Below are positions 19,811-29,255 of a DNA stretch of 64,000 bases, in pieces. The position numbers were made by a program, and so were the translations under genes. The DNA comes from Bacillus atrophaeus. Its GTDB lineage: Bacteria; Bacillota; Bacilli; Bacillales; Bacillaceae. The notes beneath the pieces are model-generated. The model had not been told where the DNA came from and made no database searches. It saw only the letters and a program-made list of their open reading frames with translations. The stretch is from positions 1 to 64,000 of the forward strand of contig NZ_LSBB01000017.1 in NCBI RefSeq assembly GCF_001584335.1. Reading direction: 5' to 3'. The stretch's first letter is position 1. Every line of letters starts with the position of its first letter.

Positions 19811-20527
19811 ATGAAAGCAAATAAATATATTTCGATTTATAAAGACATCGCACAGCACATTGAATGGGAAAAATGGAAGGCGGAGGAGACTCTCCCGTCT
19901 GAAAATGACCTGTCCGTACAATACGATACATCCAGAGAAACCGTCCGCAAGGCGCTCAACATGCTTGCGCAAAACGGTTATATTCAGAAGATCAAAGGCA
20001 AAGGCTCGGTCATTCTGAACAGGGAAAAAATGCAATTTCCCGTCTCAGGCCTTGTCAGTTTCAAAGAACTTGCGCAGACGCTTGGCAAGGAAACCGAAAC
20101 AACCGTTCATAAATTCGGACTGATTCTTCCCCCAGATCTGATTCAAAAGCAGCTTCAGGCACTGCCGGATGAAGATGTATGGGAAGTGATCAGATCGAGA
20201 AAGATTGACGGCGAGCACGTCATCTTGGACAAGGATTACTTCTACAGAAAACATGTCCCGCATCTGACAAAGGAAATTTGCGAAGACTCGATTTACGAAT
20301 ATATTGAAGGGGAGCTTGGTCTTACGATCAGCTACGCGCAAAAAGAAATCGTCGCAGAGCCGTGCACAGATGAAGACAGGGACTATCTTGATCTGTACGG
20401 ATATGATCATATGGTGGTCGTAAAAAACTACGTCTTCTTAGAGGACACAACCCTTTTTCAATATACGGAAAGCAGACACCGTCTGGATAAATTCCGCTTT
20501 GTAGATTTCGCGAGACGGGGAAAATAA
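19811..20527 (+). CDS. treR: Trehalose operon repressor TreR (GntR family)
   Basis: 238 residues, SD ctgggtggt, 20 bases after treA. N-terminal winged HTH (about 8-68, LPSENDLSVQYDTSRETVRK). The C-terminal UTRA effector domain (about 85-235) binds trehalose-6-phosphate. It acts on the two operators in front of treP. Confidence 0.94.
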   Translation: MKANKYISIYKDIAQHIEWEKWKAEETLPSENDLSVQYDTSRETVRKALNMLAQNGYIQKIKGKGSVILNREKMQFPVSGLVSFKELAQTLGKETETTVHKFGLILPPDLIQKQLQALPDEDVWEVIRSRKIDGEHVILDKDYFYRKHVPHLTKEICEDSIYEYIEGELGLTISYAQKEIVAEPCTDEDRDYLDLYGYDHMVVVKNYVFLEDTTLFQYTESRHRLDKFRFVDFARRGK

Positions 20528-20558
20528 AGCGCGGCTGCCTTTGGCAGACCGCGTTTTT
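20527..20558 (+). terminator. Terminator of treP-treA-treR
   Basis: GCGCGGCTGCC pairs with GGCAGACCGCG around ttt (about 20529-20553), followed by tttttgt. Confidence 0.85.
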
Positions 20559-20569
20559 GTATCTGATTG

Positions 20570-20585
20570 GTATCAAAATTGATAC
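20570..20585. promoter_or_regulatory. Palindromic operator upstream of yfkO, probably for HypR
   Basis: gtatcaaaattgatac has perfect 7-base arms around two A. YfkO (HypO) is controlled in B. subtilis by the redox-sensing MarR/DUF24 regulator HypR, whose sites have GTATC-N-GATAC symmetry as I recall. The match to that regulator is from memory; the palindrome itself is seen. Confidence 0.65.
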
Positions 20586-20669
20586 TATCCAACAAAAATG
20601 TGCGTACTTTTACTTTTTAAAATAATGGCTACAATAGAAATCAGATTAACCAAAAGGAGAGGTGCTGAC

Positions 20670-21335
20670 ATGGCAGATTTAAAAACACAAATTATTGATG
20701 CATACAAATTCAGACACGCGACGAAGGAATTTGATCCTGCTAAAAAAATATCAGAAAGTGATTTTGAATTTATTTTAGAAACAGGCAGACTGTCTCCAAG
20801 CTCGCTCGGTCTTGAGCCTTGGAAATTCGTAGTCGTGCAAGATCCGGCATTGCGTGAAAAGCTTCGCGAATATACATGGGGCGCGCAAAAGCAATTGCCG
20901 ACGGCAAGCCACTTTGTGCTGATCCTCGCGCGTACGGCAAAGGATATCACATTTGATTCCGATTACGTGAAACAGCATTTAAAAGAAGTGAAACAAATGC
21001 CGGAAGAAATGTATGAAGGATACTTAAAAAAGACAGAGGAATTCCAGAAACATGATTTTCATTTGTTAGAAAGCGACAGAGCCATATTTGACTGGGCTTC
21101 AAAACAAACATATATTGCGCTTGGCAACATGATGACCGCTGCCGCGCAAATCGGAATCGATTCCTGCCCTGTCGAAGGATTCAATTACGACGAGATCCAC
21201 CGTATTCTTGAGGAAGAAGGGTTACTTGAAAACGGAAGCTTCGACATCTCCGTTATGGCGGCATTCGGCTACCGTGTCAGAGAACCTCGTCCGAAAACAA
21301 GATCGGCTGTTGAAGATGTTGTGAAGTGGGTGTAA
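20670..21335 (+). CDS. yfkO: NAD(P)H flavin nitroreductase YfkO (HypO)
   Basis: 221 residues from ATG 20670 with SD aaaaggagaggtg; the open frame before it has no ribosome site. Nitroreductase fold with the FMN-contact start KFRHATKEFDPAKKI, RLSPSSLGLEPWKFVVV, and the GIDSCPVEGF and FGYRV regions. It reduces nitro compounds and quinones. The palindrome about 85 bases upstream suggests induction by disulfide or hypochlorite stress. Confidence 0.92.
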   Translation: MADLKTQIIDAYKFRHATKEFDPAKKISESDFEFILETGRLSPSSLGLEPWKFVVVQDPALREKLREYTWGAQKQLPTASHFVLILARTAKDITFDSDYVKQHLKEVKQMPEEMYEGYLKKTEEFQKHDFHLLESDRAIFDWASKQTYIALGNMMTAAAQIGIDSCPVEGFNYDEIHRILEEEGLLENGSFDISVMAAFGYRVREPRPKTRSAVEDVVKWV

Positions 21336-21369
21336 AAAAAGCTGCTCGTTATGAGCAGCTCTTTTTTTA
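21333..21369. terminator. Bidirectional terminator between yfkO and yfkN
   Basis: AGCTGCTC pairs with GAGCAGCT around gttat, with seven A before and seven T after. It overlaps the stop codons of both genes. Confidence 0.93.
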
Positions 21370-24300
21370 TGCTTGATCCGCTTTATTCTGCTTTCTCCGC
21401 TGATACAGATACAGAGCGGTGCCGAGTGCGCTGAGCAAAAATCCGGCTAACAGAATGGAGTACATAGAGGTGGCGGTGTCAGGCAGTAAGCCGCCGCCCG
21501 GCGTGTCATCTCCTGAACCTCCTGTTGTGTCTGTCGGTTCGGTGCCTGGCGGTGTTTGCGTGTCACTGCCATCATTCGGCTGTTTTCCGTCATTGCCGCC
21601 GCCATCATTGCCGTGGTTCCCATCTGACGGGTTATCGGCTGGAAAATCAGGCGGTGTGCCGTCAGCTCCGGCGTTTAAGACGGTGTATTCACTAAAGTGA
21701 TTCGTATATCCGGTGACAACGTCATGCCGAACGGAGCCATTGTCTGTTTTTGTGAATAGTTTCTTTTTCCGGTCAATATAGTAGACCGCGGGATTTTTCG
21801 CTTTTTTCATATCATTGATCCGAAGGGACAGCTGAACCGGTTCCTTGAAGGTGTTAACGTCTTTTCCGTTTTGCTCAATGCTGAAATCGTACACATTTGT
21901 CAGTGCAGCGTCCATATCTTCTGTCGATTCGATCCCGATTGCGGCCTCGGCTGATTCGATGTTGGAAAGCGGAAGCTTCATGCCGAACCAATGGTTAAAT
22001 ATCGTGACAGTCGGATCGGTTTTCCGTGCTTTTAACAAATCTATTTGATTTTTCGTCAGCTTGAGATTGATTTTGTTTGCAGTGCCTTCGTCCTTTTCAA
22101 AGTAGACCATCGCCTTGTTTGCGTTGTTTGCATAAACGGAAAACAATTCATCATTGTCAAGCGTCCAGCTGCCATCTTTTTGCTTTGTCGGCAGGTAGAC
22201 TTCCTTGACGCGGTTTTCGATTTTCGGAGAAACTTTTTCTTCTTTTTCAAGCTGTTCCGTGAAAATCTCATAATCAACATAGCCTAAGTCTTCTCCGCGG
22301 GAAGCCTTTGTAAAGACGGAATACCCATCACCGCCCGCTCCGACGAAATTATTTGTCGCTACACGGTAGGTGCGTTCCTCGTTTAGATTCTCTGTGCTTC
22401 CGTCGCCATTTACCATTTTGACATCAATCACGCGTTTTCCCGGCTCATTTTGTAACGTGAAAGTATATTCAATGCCGGCCACATGAGGGAAAGCACCGCC
22501 TCCGTCTTCCACGCCGCTCAAGCCTTGCTCGAGGGCTTCTTTAATTTGTTTTCCTGTTAAGTCTGCGACATAAAGGGTATTGCCGAACGGCATGACGTTC
22601 AGAACTTCTCCGAGTGTGATTTTGCCCTTATCAATGCCCGCTCTGATGCCGCCGCCATTTGTGATGGCGATTTGTGCGCCCGCTGATTCTCTCGCTTTTG
22701 CCAGCATGCCGTCAGCGATAAAGTTACCGAGATTGGTTTCCTTCGTTCGCACATGTTCACGCTGTCCGTCGAGCGGCACGTCGGTATAGCCGACTTTTTC
22801 ATTTTTTACGTCTTCTAACTCGTTTTTGAACTTGCTGAGCTGTTTTTTTGCATCTGGGTCTTCTTTAATGGTTTCATCGATCGGAAGAGCTTTGAGATTT
22901 GATTTGTCTGTCTGAACGATTCCGTCTTTATCAAACGCAAGATCTACCCGGCCTAAATACTGGCCATATTCCTTAGCTTGCGCCACGATTGTCGGTTCTT
23001 CGTTGTCCACAACCTCCATCTTGTCAACGAGCGTATGAGAATGTCCGCCGACAATCAAGTCGATGCCTTTTACTTTTTTGGCCAGCTCAAGATCACGATT
23101 ATGCCCGATATGGGTCAGGGCGATAATTTTGTTGACCTTCTCTTTGTCCTGAATTTCCTTCACTGTGTTTTGCGCTGTTTCAAAGGCATCATTAAAAACA
23201 ATGCTTTTTCCCGGACTGGATGTTGTCGAGGTATCTTCTGTCGTGAGTCCGAATACGGCGACTTTTTCGCCGTCAACGTCAAGCAAAATATATGGGTGGA
23301 TGCCTGCTTCCTTCTTTTCTCCCGCGGTGAATGTCTGCGGATCTTTCATGAATGGCTTCAGTTTAGGCTCTTTGGAGACATCCACATTGGCACTGACGAT
23401 CGGAAACTCAGGCGCTTTGAATTGATAGTGGTTCGCCGGGTCGACGGCTGTGCTGTTTCCGCTGAGAAAATCAGCAAGCACTTTCGGGCCTTTGTCAAAT
23501 TCATGGTTCCCAAAAGTCATCGCGTCATATCCCATCTTATTCATGAATTGAAGGTCAGCGAGCCCGTTCCATTTTGTGAAATAAAGATCGCCGGAAAACA
23601 CATCTCCCGCGTCAAGCAGAAGATTGTGATCTGTTTCGTTACGCACCTCGTTTACTTTCGTCATCCGTCTTGCTGCATCATCGAGGTGGGCGTGCGTGTC
23701 ATTGGTATGCATAACCGTTAGATTCCATATGTCATCATCCGGCGGATTTGTCACCGGATCATCATCAAACTGCAGCTTGTACAATCCATAGCCCTCATTA
23801 GATGATTCGCCCAGATACGCAACGTCATCAGCTTCTTCTGCGAACGGTTTAGCAAGCAGAGAGGACTCAAACGTAAGGTTCGTTCCTGCTACAGGGGCGA
23901 TGGACCAGTTGTTATCCGCTTTTGGATTGATCTTTTTCTGATCAAGAATGTAATTCATCAGCACCTGTCTGTTTTCATCAGCTGATGCATACACAATTTT
24001 ATCATTGGACAAATGAGGAAAGCCTCCGCCGCCCGAAGCCCGGTAATTGTTTGTGACGACAAGAAACTCTTGATCGGCGTCTATCGGTTTTCCTTCGTAG
24101 GAAAGATTGATGATTCGGCCGGAATCGGAATTGATCATTTTGCCGTTTGCGTTAAATTTAGCAGGTTTTGTGACATCAACTTGGTAGGTGACGCCGTCAA
24201 TCACATCAAAATTGTAAGAACGGAAGCTGTCATTCAGCAAAGCCTGATTCCCGCCTTTATTTGGTGTGATCTGATTGAATTGGCCTGCGGACATTTCCAG

Positions 24301-25725
24301 CCAATCCTTAACCTCGCTTCCGGTCAGTTTTACGATTTGCACGGTATTGTCATACAGATACAAATCACCTACGTTTTTAATTGCCAGATCGCCTGCTGCG
24401 ATGTTGGTGTAATAATTGGACCCGTTTCGCCCGCCTGCTTTAAAGGGCGCTCCTGCCGACAAAATCGGGAGGTCTTTATATTTTGAATCCTTCATGACAT
24501 CCTGCGCATACCATTTCTGCGCGTCTGTCACGATTTGGATGGATGGGTCGTCTTTCACCTGTGCAAAAAAGCTATTGATATCAGCTTCCGTTTGCCCGAC
24601 CGGTTTTCTGACATACTCCAGCGTGTTTTCATGTGTTTGCTTAATTGTGTTTGTTACCGTTTCATCTCTGCTTGTGACTGTACCTGCAATCGGTTCGATG
24701 CTGCCTTTGGAATCAGCGACCCGCCATGAGCCGTCCGATTGCTCCAGATTAAGATCAATGACGCCTAAATACTTGCCCCAGTTGCTCGGCATCACAACCG
24801 GAATGCCATTAATCGTGCCTTTTTCAACATCGAACTTGTCGATTCCGGCATACTCTGCATCAGGAAAGAGTCCGTGCTGGTGGCCGGAGACGATGGCGTC
24901 AATGCCGTCTGTTTTTGTAGCAAGGTCGAATACCGCATTTTCCGCTCTGGTTGACTGTGCTTGTTTTTCAATACCGGTATGGGCGAGGGCGATAATGACA
25001 TCTGCGCCTTCCGCCTTCATTTGCGGAATCGTTTCATTGGCCGATTCGACAATATCCTGAACTTGGACGTTTCCTTCCAGATGTTTTTTATCCCATGTCA
25101 TGATTTGCGGCGGAACAAAGCCGATATAGCCGACTTTAATGCGCTGCTCGTTTCCGTTTTCATCTGTTACGGTTTTTTCATCAATCACATACGGCGTAAA
25201 GCGATGCTTGCCGCTGAGTGTTTTGACATTGGCGTTTACAATCGGAAAACCGGCGCCTTTTATCGTGCCGTCCAAAAAGTCGAGGCCGTAATTGAACTCA
25301 TGGTTGCCGAGTGTGCCGGCGTCATAATCCAAGTGGTTCATGACATCAATAATCGGGTGGGTTTTTGCGCCCGAGATAATGTCGTCTTTTTCGTATTTCA
25401 CCGCATACTCGCCAAGCGGATTCCCCTGAATTAAGTCTCCGTTATCAACGAGAAGGGTGTTTGGGTTTTCTTTGCGGTGCTTTGCGATTAATTCAGCTGT
25501 TCTTGCGAGGCCGAATTCCGCTGTTTCTTTGTCGCTGTAGTAATCATAATCCATCATGTGGGCATGAATGTCCGTTGTCGCTAAAATACTAAGATTCACA
25601 TGAGGATCGGCGTTTTCTTCTGCTCGAATGGGTGATGCTGGGAGGATTAGACTAAGTATCATAATTGAGGATAGCAGAATACGGAGAATCGTTTTGTTAT
25701 TGCCTCGGCTTTTCTGTATTCCCAC
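21367..25725 (-). CDS. yfkN: Cell-wall-anchored trifunctional nucleotide phosphoesterase YfkN
   Basis: Two-module surface enzyme that hydrolyses 2',3'-cyclic nucleotides and 3'/5'-nucleotides. 1452 residues from GTG 25725, which has SD ggtggag; the upstream TTG does not. A signal peptide runs to about residue 35 (ends IRAEE). Module 1 (about 45-640) and module 2 (about 670-1200) each have a calcineurin-like domain (ILATTDIHAHM; VMHTNDTHAHL; GNHEFNYG; GNHEFDKG) and a 5'-nucleotidase C domain. A Pro/Gly/Asp-rich linker leads to the sorting signal LPDTATS, a hydrophobic helix and an RRKQNK tail. This is a sortase D (YhcS)-type motif. Confidence 0.95.
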   Translation of the reverse strand: MGIQKSRGNNKTILRILLSSIMILSLILPASPIRAEENADPHVNLSILATTDIHAHMMDYDYYSDKETAEFGLARTAELIAKHRKENPNTLLVDNGDLIQGNPLGEYAVKYEKDDIISGAKTHPIIDVMNHLDYDAGTLGNHEFNYGLDFLDGTIKGAGFPIVNANVKTLSGKHRFTPYVIDEKTVTDENGNEQRIKVGYIGFVPPQIMTWDKKHLEGNVQVQDIVESANETIPQMKAEGADVIIALAHTGIEKQAQSTRAENAVFDLATKTDGIDAIVSGHQHGLFPDAEYAGIDKFDVEKGTINGIPVVMPSNWGKYLGVIDLNLEQSDGSWRVADSKGSIEPIAGTVTSRDETVTNTIKQTHENTLEYVRKPVGQTEADINSFFAQVKDDPSIQIVTDAQKWYAQDVMKDSKYKDLPILSAGAPFKAGGRNGSNYYTNIAAGDLAIKNVGDLYLYDNTVQIVKLTGSEVKDWLEMSAGQFNQITPNKGGNQALLNDSFRSYNFDVIDGVTYQVDVTKPAKFNANGKMINSDSGRIINLSYEGKPIDADQEFLVVTNNYRASGGGGFPHLSNDKIVYASADENRQVLMNYILDQKKINPKADNNWSIAPVAGTNLTFESSLLAKPFAEEADDVAYLGESSNEGYGLYKLQFDDDPVTNPPDDDIWNLTVMHTNDTHAHLDDAARRMTKVNEVRNETDHNLLLDAGDVFSGDLYFTKWNGLADLQFMNKMGYDAMTFGNHEFDKGPKVLADFLSGNSTAVDPANHYQFKAPEFPIVSANVDVSKEPKLKPFMKDPQTFTAGEKKEAGIHPYILLDVDGEKVAVFGLTTEDTSTTSSPGKSIVFNDAFETAQNTVKEIQDKEKVNKIIALTHIGHNRDLELAKKVKGIDLIVGGHSHTLVDKMEVVDNEEPTIVAQAKEYGQYLGRVDLAFDKDGIVQTDKSNLKALPIDETIKEDPDAKKQLSKFKNELEDVKNEKVGYTDVPLDGQREHVRTKETNLGNFIADGMLAKARESAGAQIAITNGGGIRAGIDKGKITLGEVLNVMPFGNTLYVADLTGKQIKEALEQGLSGVEDGGGAFPHVAGIEYTFTLQNEPGKRVIDVKMVNGDGSTENLNEERTYRVATNNFVGAGGDGYSVFTKASRGEDLGYVDYEIFTEQLEKEEKVSPKIENRVKEVYLPTKQKDGSWTLDNDELFSVYANNANKAMVYFEKDEGTANKINLKLTKNQIDLLKARKTDPTVTIFNHWFGMKLPLSNIESAEAAIGIESTEDMDAALTNVYDFSIEQNGKDVNTFKEPVQLSLRINDMKKAKNPAVYYIDRKKKLFTKTDNGSVRHDVVTGYTNHFSEYTVLNAGADGTPPDFPADNPSDGNHGNDGGGNDGKQPNDGSDTQTPPGTEPTDTTGGSGDDTPGGGLLPDTATSMYSILLAGFLLSALGTALYLYQRRKQNKADQA

Positions 25726-25907
25726 CTGTTCTCCACCTTTCAACCAAATTTATGTCACATTCCCTATTGTAAGAATGTTTTGTAAACTTTTGTAGATGTT
25801 TCGCCTCGATTATTGTAAAAGGGTGAAAAAATGAGGATAATGGCGCATGTGTCCGACTTGCTGAATGAGCCTTATTGCTCAGAATTCCTTTGTTGTTAGA
25901 AGACAAT

Positions 25908-25933
25908 GTTTTACTTTAGTGTGGCTGGGGTAC
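25908..25933 (+). promoter_or_regulatory. Sigma-B type promoter of yfkM
   Basis: -35 GTTTTA (25908-25913) and -10 GGGTAC (25928-25933) with a 14-base spacer fit the SigB pattern GTTTAA-N12-15-GGGTAT. The stress gene yfkM starts 41 bases later. Confidence 0.7.
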
Positions 25934-25973
25934 ATTGTTTTATGTAGACACATTGAGCAGGAGGTAATCAACG

Positions 25974-26489
25974 ATGGGAAAAAAAATTGCAGTTGTATTA
26001 ACGGATTATTTTGAGGATGTTGAGTACACTGAGCCTGCAAAAGCATTTAAAGAAGCGGGCCATGACTTAACAGTTATTGAAAATGAAAAAGGGAAGACTG
26101 TAAAAGGAAAACAAGGTGATGCGGAAGTAACGGTTGACGCGTCTATTGATGAAGTAAATCCTTCAGATTTCGATGCGCTTCTCATTCCGGGAGGTTTCTC
26201 ACCTGACATGCTGCGCGCGGATGATCGGTTTGTACAGTTTGCGAAATCCTTTATGGATGACAAGAAACCTGTATTTGCCATTTGCCATGGGCCGCAGCTG
26301 CTGATCAACGCAAAAACGCTTGACGGCCGCAAAGCAACAGGATTTACATCAATTCGTGTCGATATGGAAAACGCCGGCGCGAACGTGGTGGATGAAGAAG
26401 TTGTCGTCTGCCAAAACCAATTGGTGACAAGCCGTACGCCGGATGATATTCCAGCGTTTAACCGCGAGTCTTTAAAATTACTCGCCTAA
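25974..26489 (+). CDS. yfkM: General stress protein 18, DJ-1/PfpI family (YfkM)
   Basis: 171 residues, SD caggaggtaat. DJ-1/PfpI fold with the nucleophile elbow FAICHGPQLL (Cys in AICHG) and the upstream Glu in DYFEDVEY. Family members act as deglycases or proteases/chaperones for stressed proteins. The SigB-type promoter fits its known status as a general stress protein. Confidence 0.93.
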   Translation: MGKKIAVVLTDYFEDVEYTEPAKAFKEAGHDLTVIENEKGKTVKGKQGDAEVTVDASIDEVNPSDFDALLIPGGFSPDMLRADDRFVQFAKSFMDDKKPVFAICHGPQLLINAKTLDGRKATGFTSIRVDMENAGANVVDEEVVVCQNQLVTSRTPDDIPAFNRESLKLLA

Positions 26490-26496
26490 CTTAATA

Positions 26497-26533
26497 AAAA
26501 AAGCGGGCGCCCGTGCTGGTGTCCGCTTTTTTG
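26497..26533. terminator. Bidirectional terminator between yfkM and the LacI-family gene
   Basis: AAAAAAGCGGGC pairs imperfectly with GTCCGCTTTTTT around gcccgtgctggt, with A-run and T-run on the two sides. Confidence 0.8.
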
Positions 26534-26550
26534 TTGCTTCCGTACTCTGA

Positions 26551-27564
26551 TCAAGAAGATTCCCGGATTATCAGCTCCGGTTTTAAAATAATCCGCTGCT
26601 GCTTATGATTCGTATTGGACATTTTGTGGTGCAAAAGGTTTGCCGCCTCGGTCCCGGAACGGCGGGGAAATGAGGAGACCGTTGTTAAAGGCGGGTGGGA
26701 AATTTCCGCTTCAGGTACATTATCAAAGCCGACAATATCCACATCCTCACCAGGTATCAGGCCTGCCTGTCTTACCCCTTGCATCACACCAAATGCGATC
26801 AAATCGCTAAAGCAAAAAATAGCGGTCGGACGTTTTGAGAGACGAAGAATTTTTGACAGAGCCTCCAATCCTCCTTCGCGAGTAGGGGCACTGTCAATGA
26901 CAAGTGAATCATCGACTTCTATTCCTGCTTCAAGAAGGGCTGTTTGATATCCTTCCATCCGTTTGACCCACGTGGAAGATTCTCTTATTCCTCCTAAAAA
27001 TGCAATTCTCTTATGGCCTTTTTGGATTAAATGATTCACAGCACTAAGCGCGCCTTCTCTATAGTCAGCACCTACATAATCACACTTTATTTCAGGTATT
27101 TCTCTTACGGCTAATACAACCGGAATGTCCAGTTGTTCTAAGCGGAGGGCGGTCTCTTGGGCCGTTCCCGAGACAGGGCATAGAATCAGACCGCCGACTC
27201 GATGTTCCAGCATGGTTGAAATCAAATGGTCTTGCTTATCAATGGAGTCAAACGTTGTTCCCAGAAGCACCGTATATCCGACCTCTTCTAACGCATCGTG
27301 GACACCTATCAAAAATTCAGAGAAAAATGTATTGGAAATATCCGTTATGATTAAACCGACGGTAGTAGAACTCTGCGATCTGAGATTGGCGGCCACCCGG
27401 TCATAAACATATCCCAGTTCACGCATAGACTGCAGCACCTTTTGACGAGTTGCTTCTGATATCCTCGGATTATTGCGGACAATAAGAGAAGCCGTCGACG
27501 TTGAGACGCCGGCATGCTCGGCGACCTGCTGTAATGTGACTCTGCGTTTTTTAGACTGTTTCAT
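26551..27564 (-). CDS. LacI-family transcriptional regulator
   Basis: 337 residues. N-terminal LacI HTH (about 8-55, VTLQQVAEHAGVSTSTASLI) and hinge, then a periplasmic-binding-protein-like effector domain (about 65-335) with FGVMQGVRQAGLIPGEDVDIVGFDN. It lies just downstream of, and on the same strand as, a transporter and shikimate/quinate enzyme genes, so it is the likely local regulator with a quinate/shikimate-type or sugar-like ligand (inference). The gene is absent from the yfkM-yfkK interval of B. subtilis 168 as I remember it. Confidence 0.88.
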   Translation of the reverse strand: MKQSKKRRVTLQQVAEHAGVSTSTASLIVRNNPRISEATRQKVLQSMRELGYVYDRVAANLRSQSSTTVGLIITDISNTFFSEFLIGVHDALEEVGYTVLLGTTFDSIDKQDHLISTMLEHRVGGLILCPVSGTAQETALRLEQLDIPVVLAVREIPEIKCDYVGADYREGALSAVNHLIQKGHKRIAFLGGIRESSTWVKRMEGYQTALLEAGIEVDDSLVIDSAPTREGGLEALSKILRLSKRPTAIFCFSDLIAFGVMQGVRQAGLIPGEDVDIVGFDNVPEAEISHPPLTTVSSFPRRSGTEAANLLHHKMSNTNHKQQRIILKPELIIRESS

Positions 27565-27603
27565 ACTATGAACTCACCACTTACATTGTATTTTGATACC
27601 TAT

Positions 27604-27621
27604 GTTACATCATAACGTAAC
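27604..27621. promoter_or_regulatory. Inverted repeat upstream of the LacI gene
   Basis: gttacatcataacgtaac has 5-base perfect arms (GTTAC/GTAAC) about 40 bases before the regulator's start. A possible self-regulatory operator; the short arms make this tentative. Confidence 0.3.
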
Positions 27622-27698
27622 CATAATAAAGCTGGCTTTCATTAATCAAATTGTTGGCCTTTATAAAGAAATATGTCCTCATGTACGCAGTGAATCAG

Positions 27699-27733
27699 TA
27701 AAAAACGCTCTCCCATGGATGCAGGAAAGCGTT
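27699..27733 (-). terminator. Terminator after the first MFS gene
   Basis: Read on the minus strand, AACGCTTTCC pairs imperfectly with GGGAGAGCGTT around gcatccat, followed by TTTTTT (27700-27705). Confidence 0.75.
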
Positions 27734-27738
27734 CATCA

Positions 27739-28959
27739 TCAATGTTCATTCCCTCTCCATATCTTTTGGGACCGAGGTTTGGTTAATTTGCTGTATCTGT
27801 AGTACAGGAAGGAGGCAGCTGAGATTCCGGCCGCTGCAATAAAGCAATCAAATACAAAGATATGGGCAATACCGCCATTTTTTGCAATTAAACCTGTCGC
27901 AATCGGCAAGGCGATAGACGCCAGGCTGGAGGCTGTCGCTACAATCCCGGTCACCGTTCCTTTTCGTTTCCAAAACAATTCCGTCACTGTTGTAATGGTC
28001 AGCTGGAAGATGCCTGCTGTTGAAAAACCTAAAAAGAAGGAAGTAACAGTCAGCACGATCGGGATATGAACTGTCAGAATGATCGTAAGCGTAACCAGCG
28101 TAATCATTGGATAAAGCAAAATCACCATAACGGGTTTTATCCATTTGTTTAACATCACAGCTAAAAGAAGAACAGAAATGAGAGAGCCGACACTATAGAA
28201 GCTGAGTAATTGAATCGAAGCGTCAGCGGACATTCCCGCCACTTCCTGGCCATAGCTAGGCAGCCAGATTTGTGAAACCGTAAATAGAGCAGTAGAAGTA
28301 AACCCTATAACAATCAGGGCGGTCCCTTCTTTTCGAAATACCGGTTCAGTCAAAAAGGATGTCAGTTGTAACTCGCCTTCTTGGCCGGCTTGTCCCAGCT
28401 TAATTTTCGGAAAAGTTAGCGTGGACAAAAACACTACGTTTAAAAAATAAACAGCGGCCGGAATGAAAAAGGCAAATCCATAGAAGAGATGATGCTTGGA
28501 AAGAAACAAAATCATGATCGGCAGAATCGTTGCCCCCAAGGAAACAAATGCCTTCACCATCACATTCGCTGAGCCGGGAGATTTCGGGAATACCTCAGTC
28601 AGCCCGGGATATGTGCCCGCATCCATAGCTGAATTAGAAATACCGGCAAGCAAAGCAAACACAAAGGCTAATTCATAACTCGGGGACAAGGGAATGCCGA
28701 CCAAAAAGATTCCCATGGCCGCAGCAGAAACAACGATTAACGGTTTTCTGCCGAATTTATCTGATAAAACACCGGATATCCCATATGTCAGCAATCTCCC
28801 CGCGCCGATTGCCGCGATGAGATAACTGATTCCAGTGCGGTCAGTATCCCATTGTCGGGTGAGGGGGCCCATATTGGAAGCAAGTATAATATTGACCATC
28901 CCCAGCAAGAAGTAATTGATGTACATTCCTGACGCAGTTTTCATATATCGATTCTTCAT
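27739..28959 (-). CDS. MFS transporter, YdiM/YdiN-like (copy 1)
   Basis: 406 residues, 12 predicted helices. Major facilitator motifs are LSDKFGRKPLIV (motif A, about 63-74) and the opening YINYFLLGMVNIILASNMGP. It is a clear paralogue of the transporter at 31002-32189 (same opening MKNxYxKxAxGxYINYFLLGMVNII). Adjacent quinate/shikimate dehydrogenase and dehydroquinase genes suggest it moves quinate, shikimate or a related hydroaromatic acid, which is inference. It has its own upstream region with a perfect 16-bp palindrome and its own terminator, so it is transcribed apart from the aro genes. Confidence 0.85.
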   Translation of the reverse strand: MKNRYMKTASGMYINYFLLGMVNIILASNMGPLTRQWDTDRTGISYLIAAIGAGRLLTYGISGVLSDKFGRKPLIVVSAAAMGIFLVGIPLSPSYELAFVFALLAGISNSAMDAGTYPGLTEVFPKSPGSANVMVKAFVSLGATILPIMILFLSKHHLFYGFAFFIPAAVYFLNVVFLSTLTFPKIKLGQAGQEGELQLTSFLTEPVFRKEGTALIVIGFTSTALFTVSQIWLPSYGQEVAGMSADASIQLLSFYSVGSLISVLLLAVMLNKWIKPVMVILLYPMITLVTLTIILTVHIPIVLTVTSFFLGFSTAGIFQLTITTVTELFWKRKGTVTGIVATASSLASIALPIATGLIAKNGGIAHIFVFDCFIAAAGISAASFLYYRYSKLTKPRSQKIWRGNEH

Positions 28960-29007
28960 TATTAACCCCCTGTTTGTTCATCATGATAGCACTGCATAAT
29001 AAAGAAT

Positions 29008-29023
29008 TGATAGAATTCTATCA
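29008..29023. promoter_or_regulatory. Perfect 16-bp palindrome upstream of MFS copy 1
   Basis: tgatagaattctatca is fully self-complementary and sits about 50 bases before the start of the minus-strand transporter, where an operator would lie. The adjacent LacI-family protein is the obvious candidate binder, though the centre lacks the usual CG of LacI operators. Confidence 0.55.
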
Positions 29024-29164
29024 GGCTTGTTCGGCCTGCATCATTAATAAACATTGCATTTTTTTAGGTGATATAAGCAGCAGAAAGATGATATACCTAT
29101 TATCGGCGATAATAATGGAACATACAATCCGCTATATTGGAAAGATGCTGCCTATACATCCCTA

Positions 29165-29213
29165 AAAAAGAGCTAAGAAAACGCGGGATTTAACCCCGGA
29201 TTTTCTTAGCTCA
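29165..29213 (-). terminator. Terminator of the MFS-aroD-aroE operon
   Basis: GAGCTAAGAAAA (29170-29181) and TTTTCTTAGCTC (29201-29212) form a 12-bp stem with a small internal GGGG/CCCC hairpin. The minus strand continues into a T-run. Confidence 0.9.
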
Positions 29214-29255
29214 ACATGTCCGATTGTCTGGTTTAAATAATAGGTGAATCCTGCT

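Noticed and set aside
22978-23721. 247-residue plus-strand ORF inside yfkN
   Set aside because: Antisense shadow of a long, well-conserved nucleotidase; no SD and an unlikely composition.
24416-25060. 214-residue plus-strand ORF inside yfkN
   Set aside because: Same reason: antisense of coding sequence with no initiation signals.
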